From positions 310,001-374,000 of the forward strand of contig JAWKVT010000001.1 of assembly GCA_041397865.1 (NCBI GenBank): a DNA stretch of 64,000 bases, written 5' to 3'. The stretch is from TMED27 sp041397865. Its GTDB lineage: Bacteria; Pseudomonadota; Alphaproteobacteria; Micavibrionales; Micavibrionaceae. Numbering within the stretch: the stretch's first letter is position 1; the number at the start of each line of letters is the position of its first letter. Made by a program: the position numbers and the translations under genes. Below are positions 1 to 7,163 of the stretch, piece by piece. The notes beneath the pieces are model-generated. The model saw nothing but the letters and a program-made list of their open reading frames with translations. It was not told the DNA's origin and did not search any database.

Positions 1-103
1 AGCCGCTCAAGCCAACCAGAACGAAGAAGCCGCCGTCGCCTACGCCATCGACGACCTCGCAAACCGCATCGACCGCATAGCCAGCCGCATCCAGAACGCT
101 TAA
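1..103 (+). CDS. zapA: Cell division protein ZapA, C-terminal end (partial)
   Basis: The open frame entering at base 2 runs 33 codons to a TAA at 101-103 and ends in ANRIDRIASRIQNA. This amphipathic, arginine-rich helix resembles the C-terminal coiled coil of ZapA, the small protein that crosslinks FtsZ filaments at the division ring. The call rests mainly on context: zapA, then 6S RNA, then fau is a widespread proteobacterial order and the same order follows here. The N-terminal FtsZ-binding head lies outside the window. Identification from so short a tail is probable, not certain. Confidence 0.6.
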   Translation, partial: AAQANQNEEAAVAYAIDDLANRIDRIASRIQNA

Positions 104-111
104 CCTCCACT

Positions 112-187
112 CGTCATTGCGAGGAGCATTAGCGACGCGGCAATCCATCATAAGAGCTGGGTTTCTTCGCTATGCTCGCAATGACGA
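112..187. repeat. REP-like palindromic repeat, copy 1
   Basis: The left arm starts CGTCATTGCGAGGAGC and continues through GCGACGCGGCAATCCA. The right arm ends CTTCGCTATGCTCGCAATGACGA, which is the imperfect inverse. A second copy with the same arms lies at 11012-11099. The element sits just after zapA and could end its transcript as a hairpin. It belongs to a type of palindromic intergenic repeat common in bacteria. Confidence 0.85.
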
Positions 188-202
188 GTAAGCAGAATTC
201 TC

Positions 203-232
203 TTGATATTTCTTTCATAAACCTACCATACT
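203..232 (+). promoter_or_regulatory. Possible sigma-70 promoter for 6S RNA
   Basis: TTGATA at 203-208 and CATACT at 227-232 are separated by 18 bases. A start about 7 bases downstream would give an RNA beginning near 238. If the RNA ends at the T-run after 420, its length would be about 183 nt, the usual size of 6S RNA. The -10 box matches the consensus at only four of six positions, so this is tentative. Confidence 0.35.
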
Positions 233-237
233 CCCCA

Positions 238-421
238 CCGGGTTCGCTGCGGAGTTTGTGATACATAATTTTATTCCGGAGGCCGATGCTTTTCGCATAG
301 GGAGCTGTCCCTGATCTCATCCACTCTCTTCGCATTGGGGATTTGGTTATTAACGGCGCCCACCTGGTTTCCAGGGCCACACGCGAATATCGCTTGTACA
401 CGGCTTACGCGGCACCCACCT
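238..421 (+). ncRNA. ssrS: Probable 6S RNA
   Basis: 6S RNA mimics an open promoter and holds sigma-70 RNA polymerase in stationary phase. The 330-base gap between zapA and fau is where ssrS lies in many Proteobacteria. The segment has a perfect CCTGG/CCAGG hairpin at 363-375, a further hairpin at 299-312, a 3' portion CACGGCTTACGCGGCACCC resembling my recollection of alphaproteobacterial 6S 3' ends, and a short T-run at 421-425. GGGT near the 5' end can pair with ACCC at the 3' end to close the rod. The minus-strand frame at 129-401 crosses both the RNA and the repeat and has no recognisable protein features. Both ends are approximate. A covariance-model search would decide. Confidence 0.65.
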
Positions 422-435
422 TTTTGCTTTAGCTG

Positions 436-693
436 TTATTTCGCAGGGACTGGATCGTTCGTGACTTTAACAAATGGAACTTCGACAGCGTCTAACGGAA
501 CGGAGAAAGCATGATCTTTAAAAATAACCGCTATGTTCCCTTTATGAACACCTTTGGTAGGTTTTTTCTCTAGCCCTACTTTCTGTCCGGCGAGTGAACG
601 GCAAATAGATTCTAAGCCATTTCTCCACCCCGTAGTTTTCTCATTGTAATCTGCCTTGATTGTTGTCTCAGAAAAAACTTCGTATTTTCCCAT
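436..693 (-). CDS. Small hypothetical protein (85 aa)
   Basis: Not recognised. The ORF starts at ATG 693 with GGGGTAAG placed a few bases upstream, a plausible ribosome-binding site, and encodes a basic soluble protein without a signal peptide or membrane segment. It is convergent with the probable 6S RNA and divergent from fau. The local sequence is more AT-rich than fau, and the ORF interrupts the usual adjacency of 6S RNA and fau, so it may be a later insertion. The clear ribosome-binding site favours a real gene, but nothing in the sequence reveals a function. Confidence 0.5.
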   Translation of the reverse strand: MGKYEVFSETTIKADYNEKTTGWRNGLESICRSLAGQKVGLEKKPTKGVHKGNIAVIFKDHAFSVPLDAVEVPFVKVTNDPVPAK

Positions 694-809
694 TTTCTTA
701 CCCCGTACGCTAAAATATGGAAACGGTATAACCTAAAAACAATAAATAATACAAAAAAATAATTAAAAAGCTTGGCTGACTTTGCGAACTTTGCGTTTAA
801 AATACCTCA

Positions 810-1376
810 ATGTCTGACCAAAAAGAAACTCTGCGAGATCAAGCCCGTAAACACCGCATCCTCACTGACATCCGCCACGAAGATGTCGAGGCCGCCACAC
901 CGCTATTTTTCAACACCCTCCAACCCAAACCAGAACAAATCATCGCCGCATACTGGCCAAAAGGGCGGGAATTCGACCCCACCCATATATTAGAACAGGC
1001 TCTCAATCAGGGACACAAATGCGCGCTGCCAAAGATTGCCTCCGATACAAAAATCCTTAAATTCATCGAATGGGATGGAAAGACCGAGTTGGTCAAAGGC
1101 CCCTTCGGCATTATGGAGCCGGGGCAGGGCAGGGAGCTTTCCCCCGATATCTTCATCGTCCCCATGCTCGCTTTTGACCGCCGTGGCAACCGTCTGGGCC
1201 AGGGCGGCGGCTATTACGACGCCACGCTCGCCCACTACCGCGCGCAAAAAAACATCACCGCTGTTGGAATTGCCTATGCTTTGCAGGCCGTTTTGTTTAA
1301 CCTGCCCACCGAAGACCACGATCAGAAAATGGATTACATCCTCACACCGCAAGGCATAACGGATTATAGAGACTAA
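810..1376 (+). CDS. fau: 5-formyltetrahydrofolate cyclo-ligase
   Basis: Cytosolic enzyme that converts 5-formyl-THF to 5,10-methenyl-THF at the cost of ATP, returning a storage folate to the active one-carbon pool. At 188 residues it has normal family length. The N-terminal KETLRDQARKHR helix carries the basic residues typical of the substrate and ATP site, and residues 122-137 (FDRRGNRLGQGGGYYD) form the family signature with its glycine-rich loop. The downstream metallophosphoesterase begins two bases after the stop, so the two are very likely co-transcribed. A double GGGCAGGG octamer lies inside the gene at 1122-1134. Confidence 0.95.
   Translation: MSDQKETLRDQARKHRILTDIRHEDVEAATPLFFNTLQPKPEQIIAAYWPKGREFDPTHILEQALNQGHKCALPKIASDTKILKFIEWDGKTELVKGPFGIMEPGQGRELSPDIFIVPMLAFDRRGNRLGQGGGYYDATLAHYRAQKNITAVGIAYALQAVLFNLPTEDHDQKMDYILTPQGITDYRD
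1122..1134 (+). other. Overlapping pair of KOPS-like octamers (GGGCAGGG)
   Basis: Two overlapping GGGCAGGG octamers lie at 1122-1129 and 1127-1134. GGGNAGGG is the FtsK orienting sequence known from E. coli. Other plus-strand GGGCAGGG starts in this window are 11539, 15462, 16785, 27797, 31762, 35070, 43545, 54147, 55389, 57806, 60220 and 62861. GGGGAGGG is at 41199 and GGGTAGGG at 45535. I found none on the minus strand. Ten of the 16 lie in minus-strand genes, so coding direction does not explain the bias. Confidence 0.65.
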
Positions 1377-1377
1377 T

Positions 1378-2196
1378 ATGCGCATTCTTTTTATTGGAGA
1401 TATATTTGGCCGCTCTGGCCGTGAAGCCCTGCAAAAACACCTGCCGCGCCTGCGCGAAGATCTCACCCCTGACGTCATCATCGTTAATGGTGAAAATGCC
1501 ACCAATGGCCGCGGAATCAATATCAAACACTGTAAGGAGTTCTATGAATGGGGAGTCGATTGCATCACCACGGGCAACCATGTCTGGGACCAGCGCGAAA
1601 TCATTCCCCACATCGCCAGAGACGAAAAACTCCTGCGCCCCGTAAACTTTCCCGAAGGGACCCCCGGTCGCGGCATCTATAAACACCGCCTTCCTGATGG
1701 CCGCACAATCACAATCATTAACGCTATGGCCCGACTGTTTATGGATGCTATGGACGATCCGTTCCGCATCGTGGGTGACCTTTTAAAAAATGAGAAACTC
1801 GGGCAAGCCACGGATGCTATCTTCATCGACTTTCACGGCGAAACCACATCGGAAAAAATGTCATTCGCTCACTATGTCGATGGCAAAGCCACAGGCGTAG
1901 TCGGCACCCACACCCACATCCCCACCGCAGATGCGCATATACTGGAAAAAGGCACAGCCTACCAAACCGACGCAGGCATGACCGGAGATTACAACAGCGT
2001 TATCGGCGTGGAAAAAGAAATGGCCACGCAGCGCTTTATTAAAAAAATGCCTGGTGAACGCTTCCTGCCTGCAAATGGCGAAGCCACACTCTGCGGCTGT
2101 TTGATCGTTTCCGACGATAAAACCGGGCTTGCCCGGTCAATCGACCCCATCCGCCTCGGCGGTATCCTGCCGGAATGCATGCCCCCGGCCATATAA
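1378..2196 (+). CDS. YmdB-family metallophosphoesterase
   Basis: Member of the TIGR00282/YmdB calcineurin-like family; the studied Bacillus member hydrolyses 2',3'-cyclic nucleotides. The metal-binding residues appear in order: D8 in FIGDIFG, E39-N40 in VNGENATNG, N67-H68 in TTGNHVWD, and later histidines in IDFHGETTSEK and GTHTHIPTAD. The length of 272 residues is normal for the family. There is no signal peptide, so it acts in the cytosol. It sits two bases after fau. The physiological substrate in this organism is unknown. Confidence 0.9.
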   Translation: MRILFIGDIFGRSGREALQKHLPRLREDLTPDVIIVNGENATNGRGINIKHCKEFYEWGVDCITTGNHVWDQREIIPHIARDEKLLRPVNFPEGTPGRGIYKHRLPDGRTITIINAMARLFMDAMDDPFRIVGDLLKNEKLGQATDAIFIDFHGETTSEKMSFAHYVDGKATGVVGTHTHIPTADAHILEKGTAYQTDAGMTGDYNSVIGVEKEMATQRFIKKMPGERFLPANGEATLCGCLIVSDDKTGLARSIDPIRLGGILPECMPPAI

Positions 2197-2198
2197 AG

Positions 2199-2729
2199 CT
2201 AACTTTCTTGCTGCGCCGTTTCAGGATGACGCTCAAAAAACCGCATGCACGCATCCGTTAAAGCATGCACCAACTCCGCCCCGTCCGCGCCGCCGTCTCC
2301 CTTGATCCGGCCCTGTATAATTGCGCTAATCGTCGTGTGAAAGGCCAGAATAATCTCAACTGCCTCAATATCCGGCTCCTCCAGAACCTCCAGAAAATGA
2401 ATAAGCTTGTCCGCAATCTCTGAAACAAGGTTATAGCGAAACATCCCGCCATTGGCTTTAAGCTGCATCGCCGGATACAACATGCTCGCCATAATCTCTT
2501 CAACATCGTTCGCATGGGAGTATCCCTTGGCTTTCTCTATACCGCCCATCAAAGCGCCAAGATACATAGCCCCCAAAGGCTCAAACTCCAGAGTGTTTTC
2601 TTCCAGAAGCTTTTGCGCCTTGTCCAGAATCTCGCCGCTGATCCCGCCGCTCCCGGCCTTTTGCTTTAAAACATTCGGCGGCTTGATAAATTCGGCTCTG
2701 CGAAGCGGCGTACGGTTATAATGTTTCAT
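2199..2729 (-). CDS. Conserved-looking hypothetical protein beside a response regulator
   Basis: Not recognised. The 176-residue protein is mostly helical and soluble, with a basic N-terminus (MKHYNRTPLRRAEF) and no signal peptide or membrane span. It lies 23 bases downstream of a CheY-like response regulator on the same strand, so the two probably form a two-gene operon, and a role as the regulator's output partner is an inference from position only. Its stop is two bases from the convergent ymdB-family gene. Confidence 0.7.
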   Translation of the reverse strand: MKHYNRTPLRRAEFIKPPNVLKQKAGSGGISGEILDKAQKLLEENTLEFEPLGAMYLGALMGGIEKAKGYSHANDVEEIMASMLYPAMQLKANGGMFRYNLVSEIADKLIHFLEVLEEPDIEAVEIILAFHTTISAIIQGRIKGDGGADGAELVHALTDACMRFFERHPETAQQES

Positions 2730-2752
2730 CTTCTGCCTACATCCCTGCCAAG

Positions 2753-3298
2753 CTACAATAATGGGTTGTTTTTAACCACAGGCCCGTCCAGATGAACGCG
2801 CTCCGAAGCAAGATCGCTCTCGCGCCGCAAAGCCCCATTATAGGCTGTATCATTTTTCCGCCGCCTGTCCGGTCCGAAAAACGCTTCAGAGCGCACAAAC
2901 TGGCGCGGCCTTTCAATAATCTGCGCAATGCGCCGATATAGGTCCCGCGCGTTAAACGGCTTCACAAGAAACTCCGTTACGCCCGCATCACGCGCCTGCA
3001 TCACGCGGCGTCTTTCGCTAAAACCCGTCATCAGAATCACTGGAACAAACTGATTCCCGCTGGCCGGGTCGTTCCGTATCCGGCGTGTCAGGGAAATCCC
3101 GTCGCCCGGTTTCATCATCCAGTCCGTAATAACAAGATCGGGAGAACTTCGGCGAAAAACCTCAAATCCCTCTTCGCCGTTCCCCGCCGTAATAAGATTC
3201 TTGAACCCGTAAACTGTCAGCAAGGATTTAATAAGCTCGGTCATCGGCATATTATCCTCGACAATCAAAACGGAAATCTCTGAAAAGTTATAAGCCAT
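2753..3298 (-). CDS. CheY-like single-domain response regulator with C-terminal tail
   Basis: Receiver domain spans about residues 8-125. The acidic pocket is E14-D15, the phosphoacceptor is D59 (VITDWMMKPGDG), the switch threonine is T91 and the conserved lysine is K113 in LVKPFN. There is no DNA-binding or enzymatic output domain. Instead a roughly 55-residue tail follows, containing FFGPDRRRKND, a short motif I associate with single-domain regulators of Alphaproteobacteria. It probably acts by protein-protein contact. No histidine kinase gene is nearby. The next gene downstream encodes an unknown helical protein. Confidence 0.9.
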   Translation of the reverse strand: MAYNFSEISVLIVEDNMPMTELIKSLLTVYGFKNLITAGNGEEGFEVFRRSSPDLVITDWMMKPGDGISLTRRIRNDPASGNQFVPVILMTGFSERRRVMQARDAGVTEFLVKPFNARDLYRRIAQIIERPRQFVRSEAFFGPDRRRKNDTAYNGALRRESDLASERVHLDGPVVKNNPLL

Positions 3299-3404
3299 CG
3301 AACCTGATTTTTTATTTCCAAAACGACTCTTCCCATTCTAACACAAGTTCTTGTTAATGATGGCGTTTTTATTCAGGTTTAGCAGCAAAACACCCGCAAC
3401 CCCC

Positions 3405-3434
3405 TTGTGAAATCCCTGAAAATCTTTATATACT
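3405..3434 (+). promoter_or_regulatory. Probable sigma-70 promoter of yebC
   Basis: TTGTGA at 3405-3410 and TATACT at 3429-3434, spaced by 18 bases, precede the yebC start by about 36 bases. AGGGACATAAACA just before ATG 3471 supplies the ribosome-binding site. The rest of the 170-base gap to the response regulator shows no gene. Confidence 0.5.
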
Positions 3435-3470
3435 CGCCGTATCTAATTTAAGAGTAAAGGGACATAAACA

Positions 3471-4226
3471 ATGGCCGGACATTCCAAATGGGCAAATATT
3501 AAGCATAGAAAAGGCCGCGCCGATGCCGTACGCGCCAAATTGTTTTCCAAGTTGGGGCGCGAAATCTACGTTGCCGCCAAGCTCGGCGGTCCGGACCCCG
3601 ATATGAACCCGCGCTTGCGCCTTGCCATCGCCACCGCGCGTGGCCAGTCCATGCCTAAAGACGGCATCGAAAAAAACATCCAAAAAGGCGCGGGCAATAC
3701 GGACGGAGAGGATTACGAAGAAATTCGTTACGAGGGCTATGGCCCCGGTGGCGTCGCCGTTATCATCGAGTGTCTTAGTGATAACCGCAACCGCACCGCC
3801 GCAGAGATTCGCTCTCTTTTTTCCAAAGGCAACGGAAACCTCGGTGAAACCGGCTCCGTAAATTTCATGTTCGATCGCGTAGGTGAAATTGCCTTCCCCG
3901 CAGATAAAGCCGGAGCAGATGAAATGTTTGAAGCCGCTCTCGAAGCCGGGGCTTCAGATGTAGAAAGCGATGAGGAGCTCCACGCAATCTTCTGCGAAGC
4001 CGATGATTTCGCCGATGTCCGCGATGCACTTGAGGCAAAATTCGGCGAACCGGAGCGTCAGGGCCTTATCTGGAAACCCAATGTTACCAGTGAAGTCGAC
4101 GCAGACGGCGCACGTTCAATCCTGAAGCTTGTCGACGCCCTCGAAGACTGCGAAGACGTCCAAACCGTCACCACCAACTTCGAAGCCTCCGACGAGGTGA
4201 TGGAGAAGATTATGGCGGAAGGGTAG
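3471..4226 (+). CDS. yebC: YebC/PmpR family protein
   Basis: The protein opens with MAGHSKWANIKHRKGRADA, the near-invariant N-terminus of the YebC/PmpR/TACO1 family. At 251 residues it has full length with the usual three-domain layout. Members have been described as DNA-binding regulators and more recently as factors that help ribosomes through difficult motifs such as polyproline; which applies here is not known. It lies upstream of ruvC, and yebC-ruvC adjacency is very common in Proteobacteria. Confidence 0.95.
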   Translation: MAGHSKWANIKHRKGRADAVRAKLFSKLGREIYVAAKLGGPDPDMNPRLRLAIATARGQSMPKDGIEKNIQKGAGNTDGEDYEEIRYEGYGPGGVAVIIECLSDNRNRTAAEIRSLFSKGNGNLGETGSVNFMFDRVGEIAFPADKAGADEMFEAALEAGASDVESDEELHAIFCEADDFADVRDALEAKFGEPERQGLIWKPNVTSEVDADGARSILKLVDALEDCEDVQTVTTNFEASDEVMEKIMAEG

Positions 4227-4295
4227 CGCTCCCATGTTAAGGGTATTTTTGTTCTTGATATGTTCTTATTCTGTGGTATAGTTAAAATGTGTTTT

Positions 4296-4347
4296 CCCCG
4301 CGCAAGCGGGGATCTTGGGTCTTCTAAAATGTCCTGCTTTTGCAGGA
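4296..4347. repeat. Two GC-rich hairpins between yebC and ruvC
   Basis: CCCCGCGCAAGCGGGG (4296-4311) and TCCTGCTTTTGCAGGA (4332-4347) are two perfect short palindromes 20 bases apart. On the minus strand the region would encode PAKAG...IPACAGKT, the spurious peptide typical of a widespread intergenic palindromic repeat. They may terminate yebC transcription or stabilise the RNA end. There is no long T-run after either hairpin. Confidence 0.6.
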
Positions 4348-4362
4348 AGGATAGGGTAGTAT

Positions 4363-4905
4363 ATGCTCATCTTAGGTATAGATCCCGGCTTGCAAAAAAC
4401 CGGCTGGGGAATCATTGATAGCATCGGTTCAAGCTTACAGTTCGTCGGTTGCGGGCTGCTAAAAACCGATTCCAAAGCGCCGCTGCCCAACCGTTTGGCA
4501 AGCTTGCACGAACAACTGGCTGATATTATCAACATTTGGAAACCCGAAACTGCGGCTGTGGAGGAAACTTTTGTGAACAAAAACCCCGCCAGCGCGCTAA
4601 AACTGGGGCAGGCGAGGGGGGTTCTTCTCGCTGTCCCCGCGCTTTACGGCCTTGAAACGGCGGAATATTCCGCCAATAAAATCAAAAAATCAATCGTCGG
4701 CACAGGCCACGCGGCGAAAGAGCAAATGGGCATGATGATTAAAACCCTGCTTCCCACCTGTGGGCAGATTTCAGAGGATGAGGCCGACGCGCTTGCCGTC
4801 GCCATCACCCACGCGCATTATGGAAGCAGGGGCCACCCCCACCCCCTAAAAATTGGAAAACAAACTATTAAACTCAAATTAACGAATAAAAGCAAAGCAG
4901 TATGA
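4363..4905 (+). CDS. ruvC: Holliday junction resolvase RuvC
   Basis: Endonuclease that cuts Holliday junctions brought to it by RuvAB. The four catalytic acids are visible: D7 in LGIDPGL, E67 in AAVEETFVNKNP, and D139 and D142 in EDEADALAVAITH. The start is supported by AGGAAGGATAGGG upstream. The core ends near residue 151. The last 25-30 residues (from HYGSRGHPHPLK) do not look like a RuvC tail and are encoded by a dispersed repeat also found at 35971-36016. The gene overlaps ruvA by four bases (ATGA), suggesting translational coupling. Confidence 0.95.
   Translation: MLILGIDPGLQKTGWGIIDSIGSSLQFVGCGLLKTDSKAPLPNRLASLHEQLADIINIWKPETAAVEETFVNKNPASALKLGQARGVLLAVPALYGLETAEYSANKIKKSIVGTGHAAKEQMGMMIKTLLPTCGQISEDEADALAVAITHAHYGSRGHPHPLKIGKQTIKLKLTNKSKAV
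4825..4872. repeat. Dispersed repeat, copy A (inside ruvC)
   Basis: The core GCAGGGGCCACCCCCACCCC is followed by CTAAAAATTGGAAAACAAAC. Copy B at 35971-36016 has the same order with a few substitutions and one deletion. Here the repeat is read in frame as the C-terminal tail of RuvC. Confidence 0.7.
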
Positions 4906-5519
4906 TCGGAAAACTCAGCGGCATTATTGATTCTTTTGCGCCCACACACATGATTTTGGATGTCGGCGGTGTCGGTTATCTCGTCAACGCCAGCCAGCGG
5001 ACATTGGGGCGCATAGGCCAAAAAGGTGAACCCGCCAGCCTGCTCATCGAAACCGCCGTACGTGAAGATGCTATAACGCTTTATGGCTTTATTGATGCCG
5101 CCGAACAATCATGGTTCAAACTCCTGACAAGCGTTCAGGGAGTCGGCGCAAAGGCCGCCCTCGCCATTTTATCCGTTGCCCCGCCGGAAAAAATCGGCCT
5201 TGCCATCGCCGCGCAGGATAAAACCGTATTCACCCAAGCCGACGGCGTCGGGCCGAAACTCGCTACGCGCATCTTGACGGAGCTAAAAGATAAAGCCGCG
5301 AATATGGACCTTTCCCCGTCTTCCGCTGCTCCGGCAAAATTCAGCACCCTCGAAACCCAAACCGCCGCCGACGCGCTCGATCAGGACGCCGTCTCCGCCC
5401 TCGTCAATCTCGGCTACGCCCGCACCGACGCCTACACCGCTGTCGCCCGCGCTAAGGATAAGGCCAACGACAACCTCCAAACCCTCATCCGCCTCGCATT
5501 GAAGGAGTTGAGTGCATGA
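4902..5519 (+). CDS. ruvA: Holliday junction branch-migration subunit RuvA
   Basis: RuvA tetramers bind the four-way junction and load the RuvB motors. The 205-residue protein has the family plan: an N-terminal OB fold starting MIGKLSGIIDS, helix-hairpin-helix motifs around LLTSVQGVGAKAALAIL and ADGVGPKLATRILTELKDK, a flexible alanine-rich linker, and a C-terminal RuvB-binding domain (ALVNLGYARTDAYTAVARA). Four bases overlap ruvC at the start and four overlap the next gene at the end. Confidence 0.97.
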   Translation: MIGKLSGIIDSFAPTHMILDVGGVGYLVNASQRTLGRIGQKGEPASLLIETAVREDAITLYGFIDAAEQSWFKLLTSVQGVGAKAALAILSVAPPEKIGLAIAAQDKTVFTQADGVGPKLATRILTELKDKAANMDLSPSSAAPAKFSTLETQTAADALDQDAVSALVNLGYARTDAYTAVARAKDKANDNLQTLIRLALKELSA

Positions 5520-6082
5520 AGTTCATATTACTCACTCTCGCCATCTTGCTTATCCCATCGCAGAGTTTTGCTTGCGCTATTTATCCAAAGGAGAAATATG
5601 CTGATCCTTTGGACCTTATTAAAAGAACAGAAAATATTGTTCTTGCGAAAGCTATTAGGGCTGAAGTTAAAAGCCATCCTGATTACAGCGGCTTGAGCGA
5701 AGACGAAAAACTTATGGCTATTGTGGATGAGGAATATTTCTTTCCTGTGAAATATGAATTTGAGGTCATAGAGGTTTTGAAAGGCAGCCCTGAAAAAAGT
5801 TTCACACTGGATGGGCATGTTCTTGGAAATAATTCACATTATAATAACCACGAAGATAAAGGTTTTTGGGAAAATGACGAAGGACGAACCATTTTTGCCG
5901 CAGGCGACTGCAAAAGACGTGATGGTTTCGCTGTAGGTTCTGTTTATTTAATGTTTCTGAATGAGCCATATCACAGAAAAAGCTTTGAACGGATCGTTTC
6001 TTTCCAAAATCCAGAAAATGAAGACAGGTGGTTGTCTTATGTTAAGAACCGAACAGTACATATTAAGGTCATAAACGAGTAA
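5516..6082 (+). CDS. Secreted hypothetical protein inserted between ruvA and ruvB
   Basis: Not firmly recognised. The 188-residue product has a clear signal peptide (MKFILLTLAILLIPSQSFA) followed at once by a cysteine (CAIYPKE). The central FEVIEVLKGSPEKSFTLDG pattern, together with that cysteine, recalls bacterial proteins with a TIMP/netrin-like OB fold, but the match is weak and is an inference. The ATG overlaps the ruvA stop (ATGA), so it is probably translated with the ruv genes. It is more AT-rich than its neighbours and has no known tie to recombination, suggesting later insertion. Confidence 0.75.
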   Translation: MKFILLTLAILLIPSQSFACAIYPKEKYADPLDLIKRTENIVLAKAIRAEVKSHPDYSGLSEDEKLMAIVDEEYFFPVKYEFEVIEVLKGSPEKSFTLDGHVLGNNSHYNNHEDKGFWENDEGRTIFAAGDCKRRDGFAVGSVYLMFLNEPYHRKSFERIVSFQNPENEDRWLSYVKNRTVHIKVINE

Positions 6083-6125
6083 AGGAGCACTGAGCGCTTG
6101 GTGTTCTTGGTGGTAAAATAAATCT

Positions 6126-7163
6126 ATGGAAGCCGTAACAAAAAACGCAGAATTACAACCCGTGCCACAAGACTTCGAAAAAGGGGAGGAGGGGGCCTTG
6201 CGCCCGCTATCCCTCGACGAATTCATCGGCCAGCCTGCCTTGCGCGACAACCTGCGCGTGTTTGTCGAAGCCTCCCGCGCGCGCGGCGATGCGATGGACC
6301 ACGTCCTGCTCTTCGGCCCGCCGGGCTTGGGCAAAACCACGCTCGCACAAATCGTATCCAAAGAGCTTGGCGTGGGATTCCGCGCCACCTCCGGCCCCGT
6401 CATCGCCAAATCCGGCGATCTCGCCGCCATCCTCACCAATCTCGAACCAAACGACGTCCTCTTTATCGACGAAATCCACCGCCTTAACCCGGCGGTTGAG
6501 GAAATTCTCTACCCGGCCATGGAGGACGGCAAGCTCGACCTCATCATCGGCGAAGGCCCCGCCGCGCGTTCCGTCCAGATCGACCTTGTTCCATTCACCC
6601 TTGTCGGCGCAACCACGCGCTCCGGCCTGCTCACCAATCCGCTGCGCGACCGCTTCGGCATCCCGCTACGGCTGGAATTCTACAGCAGTGAAGAACTCGC
6701 GCTTATCGTCTCGCGCACCGCGCGGCTGCTGAATATGCCGCTCGCCGAAGACGGCGCGCTCGAAATCGCCAAGCGTTCCCGCGGAACCCCCCGCATTGCC
6801 GGACGTCTCACCCGCCGCGTGCGTGACTTCGCCCACGCGCAAAAAGCCGCGAATATCAACAAAACCCTCGTTGATGGCGCGCTTAAACGCCTCGACGTTG
6901 ACGGCGCAGGCCTCGATTCCATGGACCGCCGATACCTGAGCTGCATCGCCGAAAATTACGGCGGCGGCCCCGTCGGCGTCGACACACTCGCCGCCGCCCT
7001 GTCCGAACAACGCGACATGATCGAAGACGTCATTGAACCCTACCTCCTGCAACAAGGCCTCGTCCAGCGCACCCCCCGCGGCAGAATAATTTCCGATAAA
7101 GGCTGTAAATATTTGGGAGCAAAGCCCAAAACGGCACCTCAAAGCGGATTATTCGAAGAATGA
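6126..7163 (+). CDS. ruvB: Holliday junction DNA helicase RuvB
   Basis: Hexameric AAA+ motor that drives branch migration with RuvA. Walker A is GPPGLGKT at residues 64-71, Walker B is FIDEIH (D115, E116), sensor 1 is GATTRSG, and the arginine-finger segment is LRDRFG. A winged-helix domain follows, including GGPVGVDTLAAALSEQRDMI and RTPRGRI. The 345-residue length is typical. The ribosome-binding site upstream is weak, and a 43-base gap separates it from the preceding secreted protein. Its stop overlaps the start of ybgC by four bases. Confidence 0.97.
   Translation: MEAVTKNAELQPVPQDFEKGEEGALRPLSLDEFIGQPALRDNLRVFVEASRARGDAMDHVLLFGPPGLGKTTLAQIVSKELGVGFRATSGPVIAKSGDLAAILTNLEPNDVLFIDEIHRLNPAVEEILYPAMEDGKLDLIIGEGPAARSVQIDLVPFTLVGATTRSGLLTNPLRDRFGIPLRLEFYSSEELALIVSRTARLLNMPLAEDGALEIAKRSRGTPRIAGRLTRRVRDFAHAQKAANINKTLVDGALKRLDVDGAGLDSMDRRYLSCIAENYGGGPVGVDTLAAALSEQRDMIEDVIEPYLLQQGLVQRTPRGRIISDKGCKYLGAKPKTAPQSGLFEE

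Noticed and set aside
129..401. 90-codon minus-strand open frame across the 6S RNA region
   Set aside because: It overlaps the palindromic repeat and the probable 6S RNA and has no protein features; the composition fits a chance frame through an RNA gene.
990..1526. 178-codon minus-strand frame over fau and ymdB-like genes
   Set aside because: It is antisense to two well-supported genes and has no recognisable domain; a shadow of their codon use.
4266..4580. 104-codon minus-strand frame ahead of and inside ruvC
   Set aside because: Its first part is antisense to ruvC and the rest reads through the two hairpins as the PAKAG/IPACAGKT peptide typical of translated repeats.
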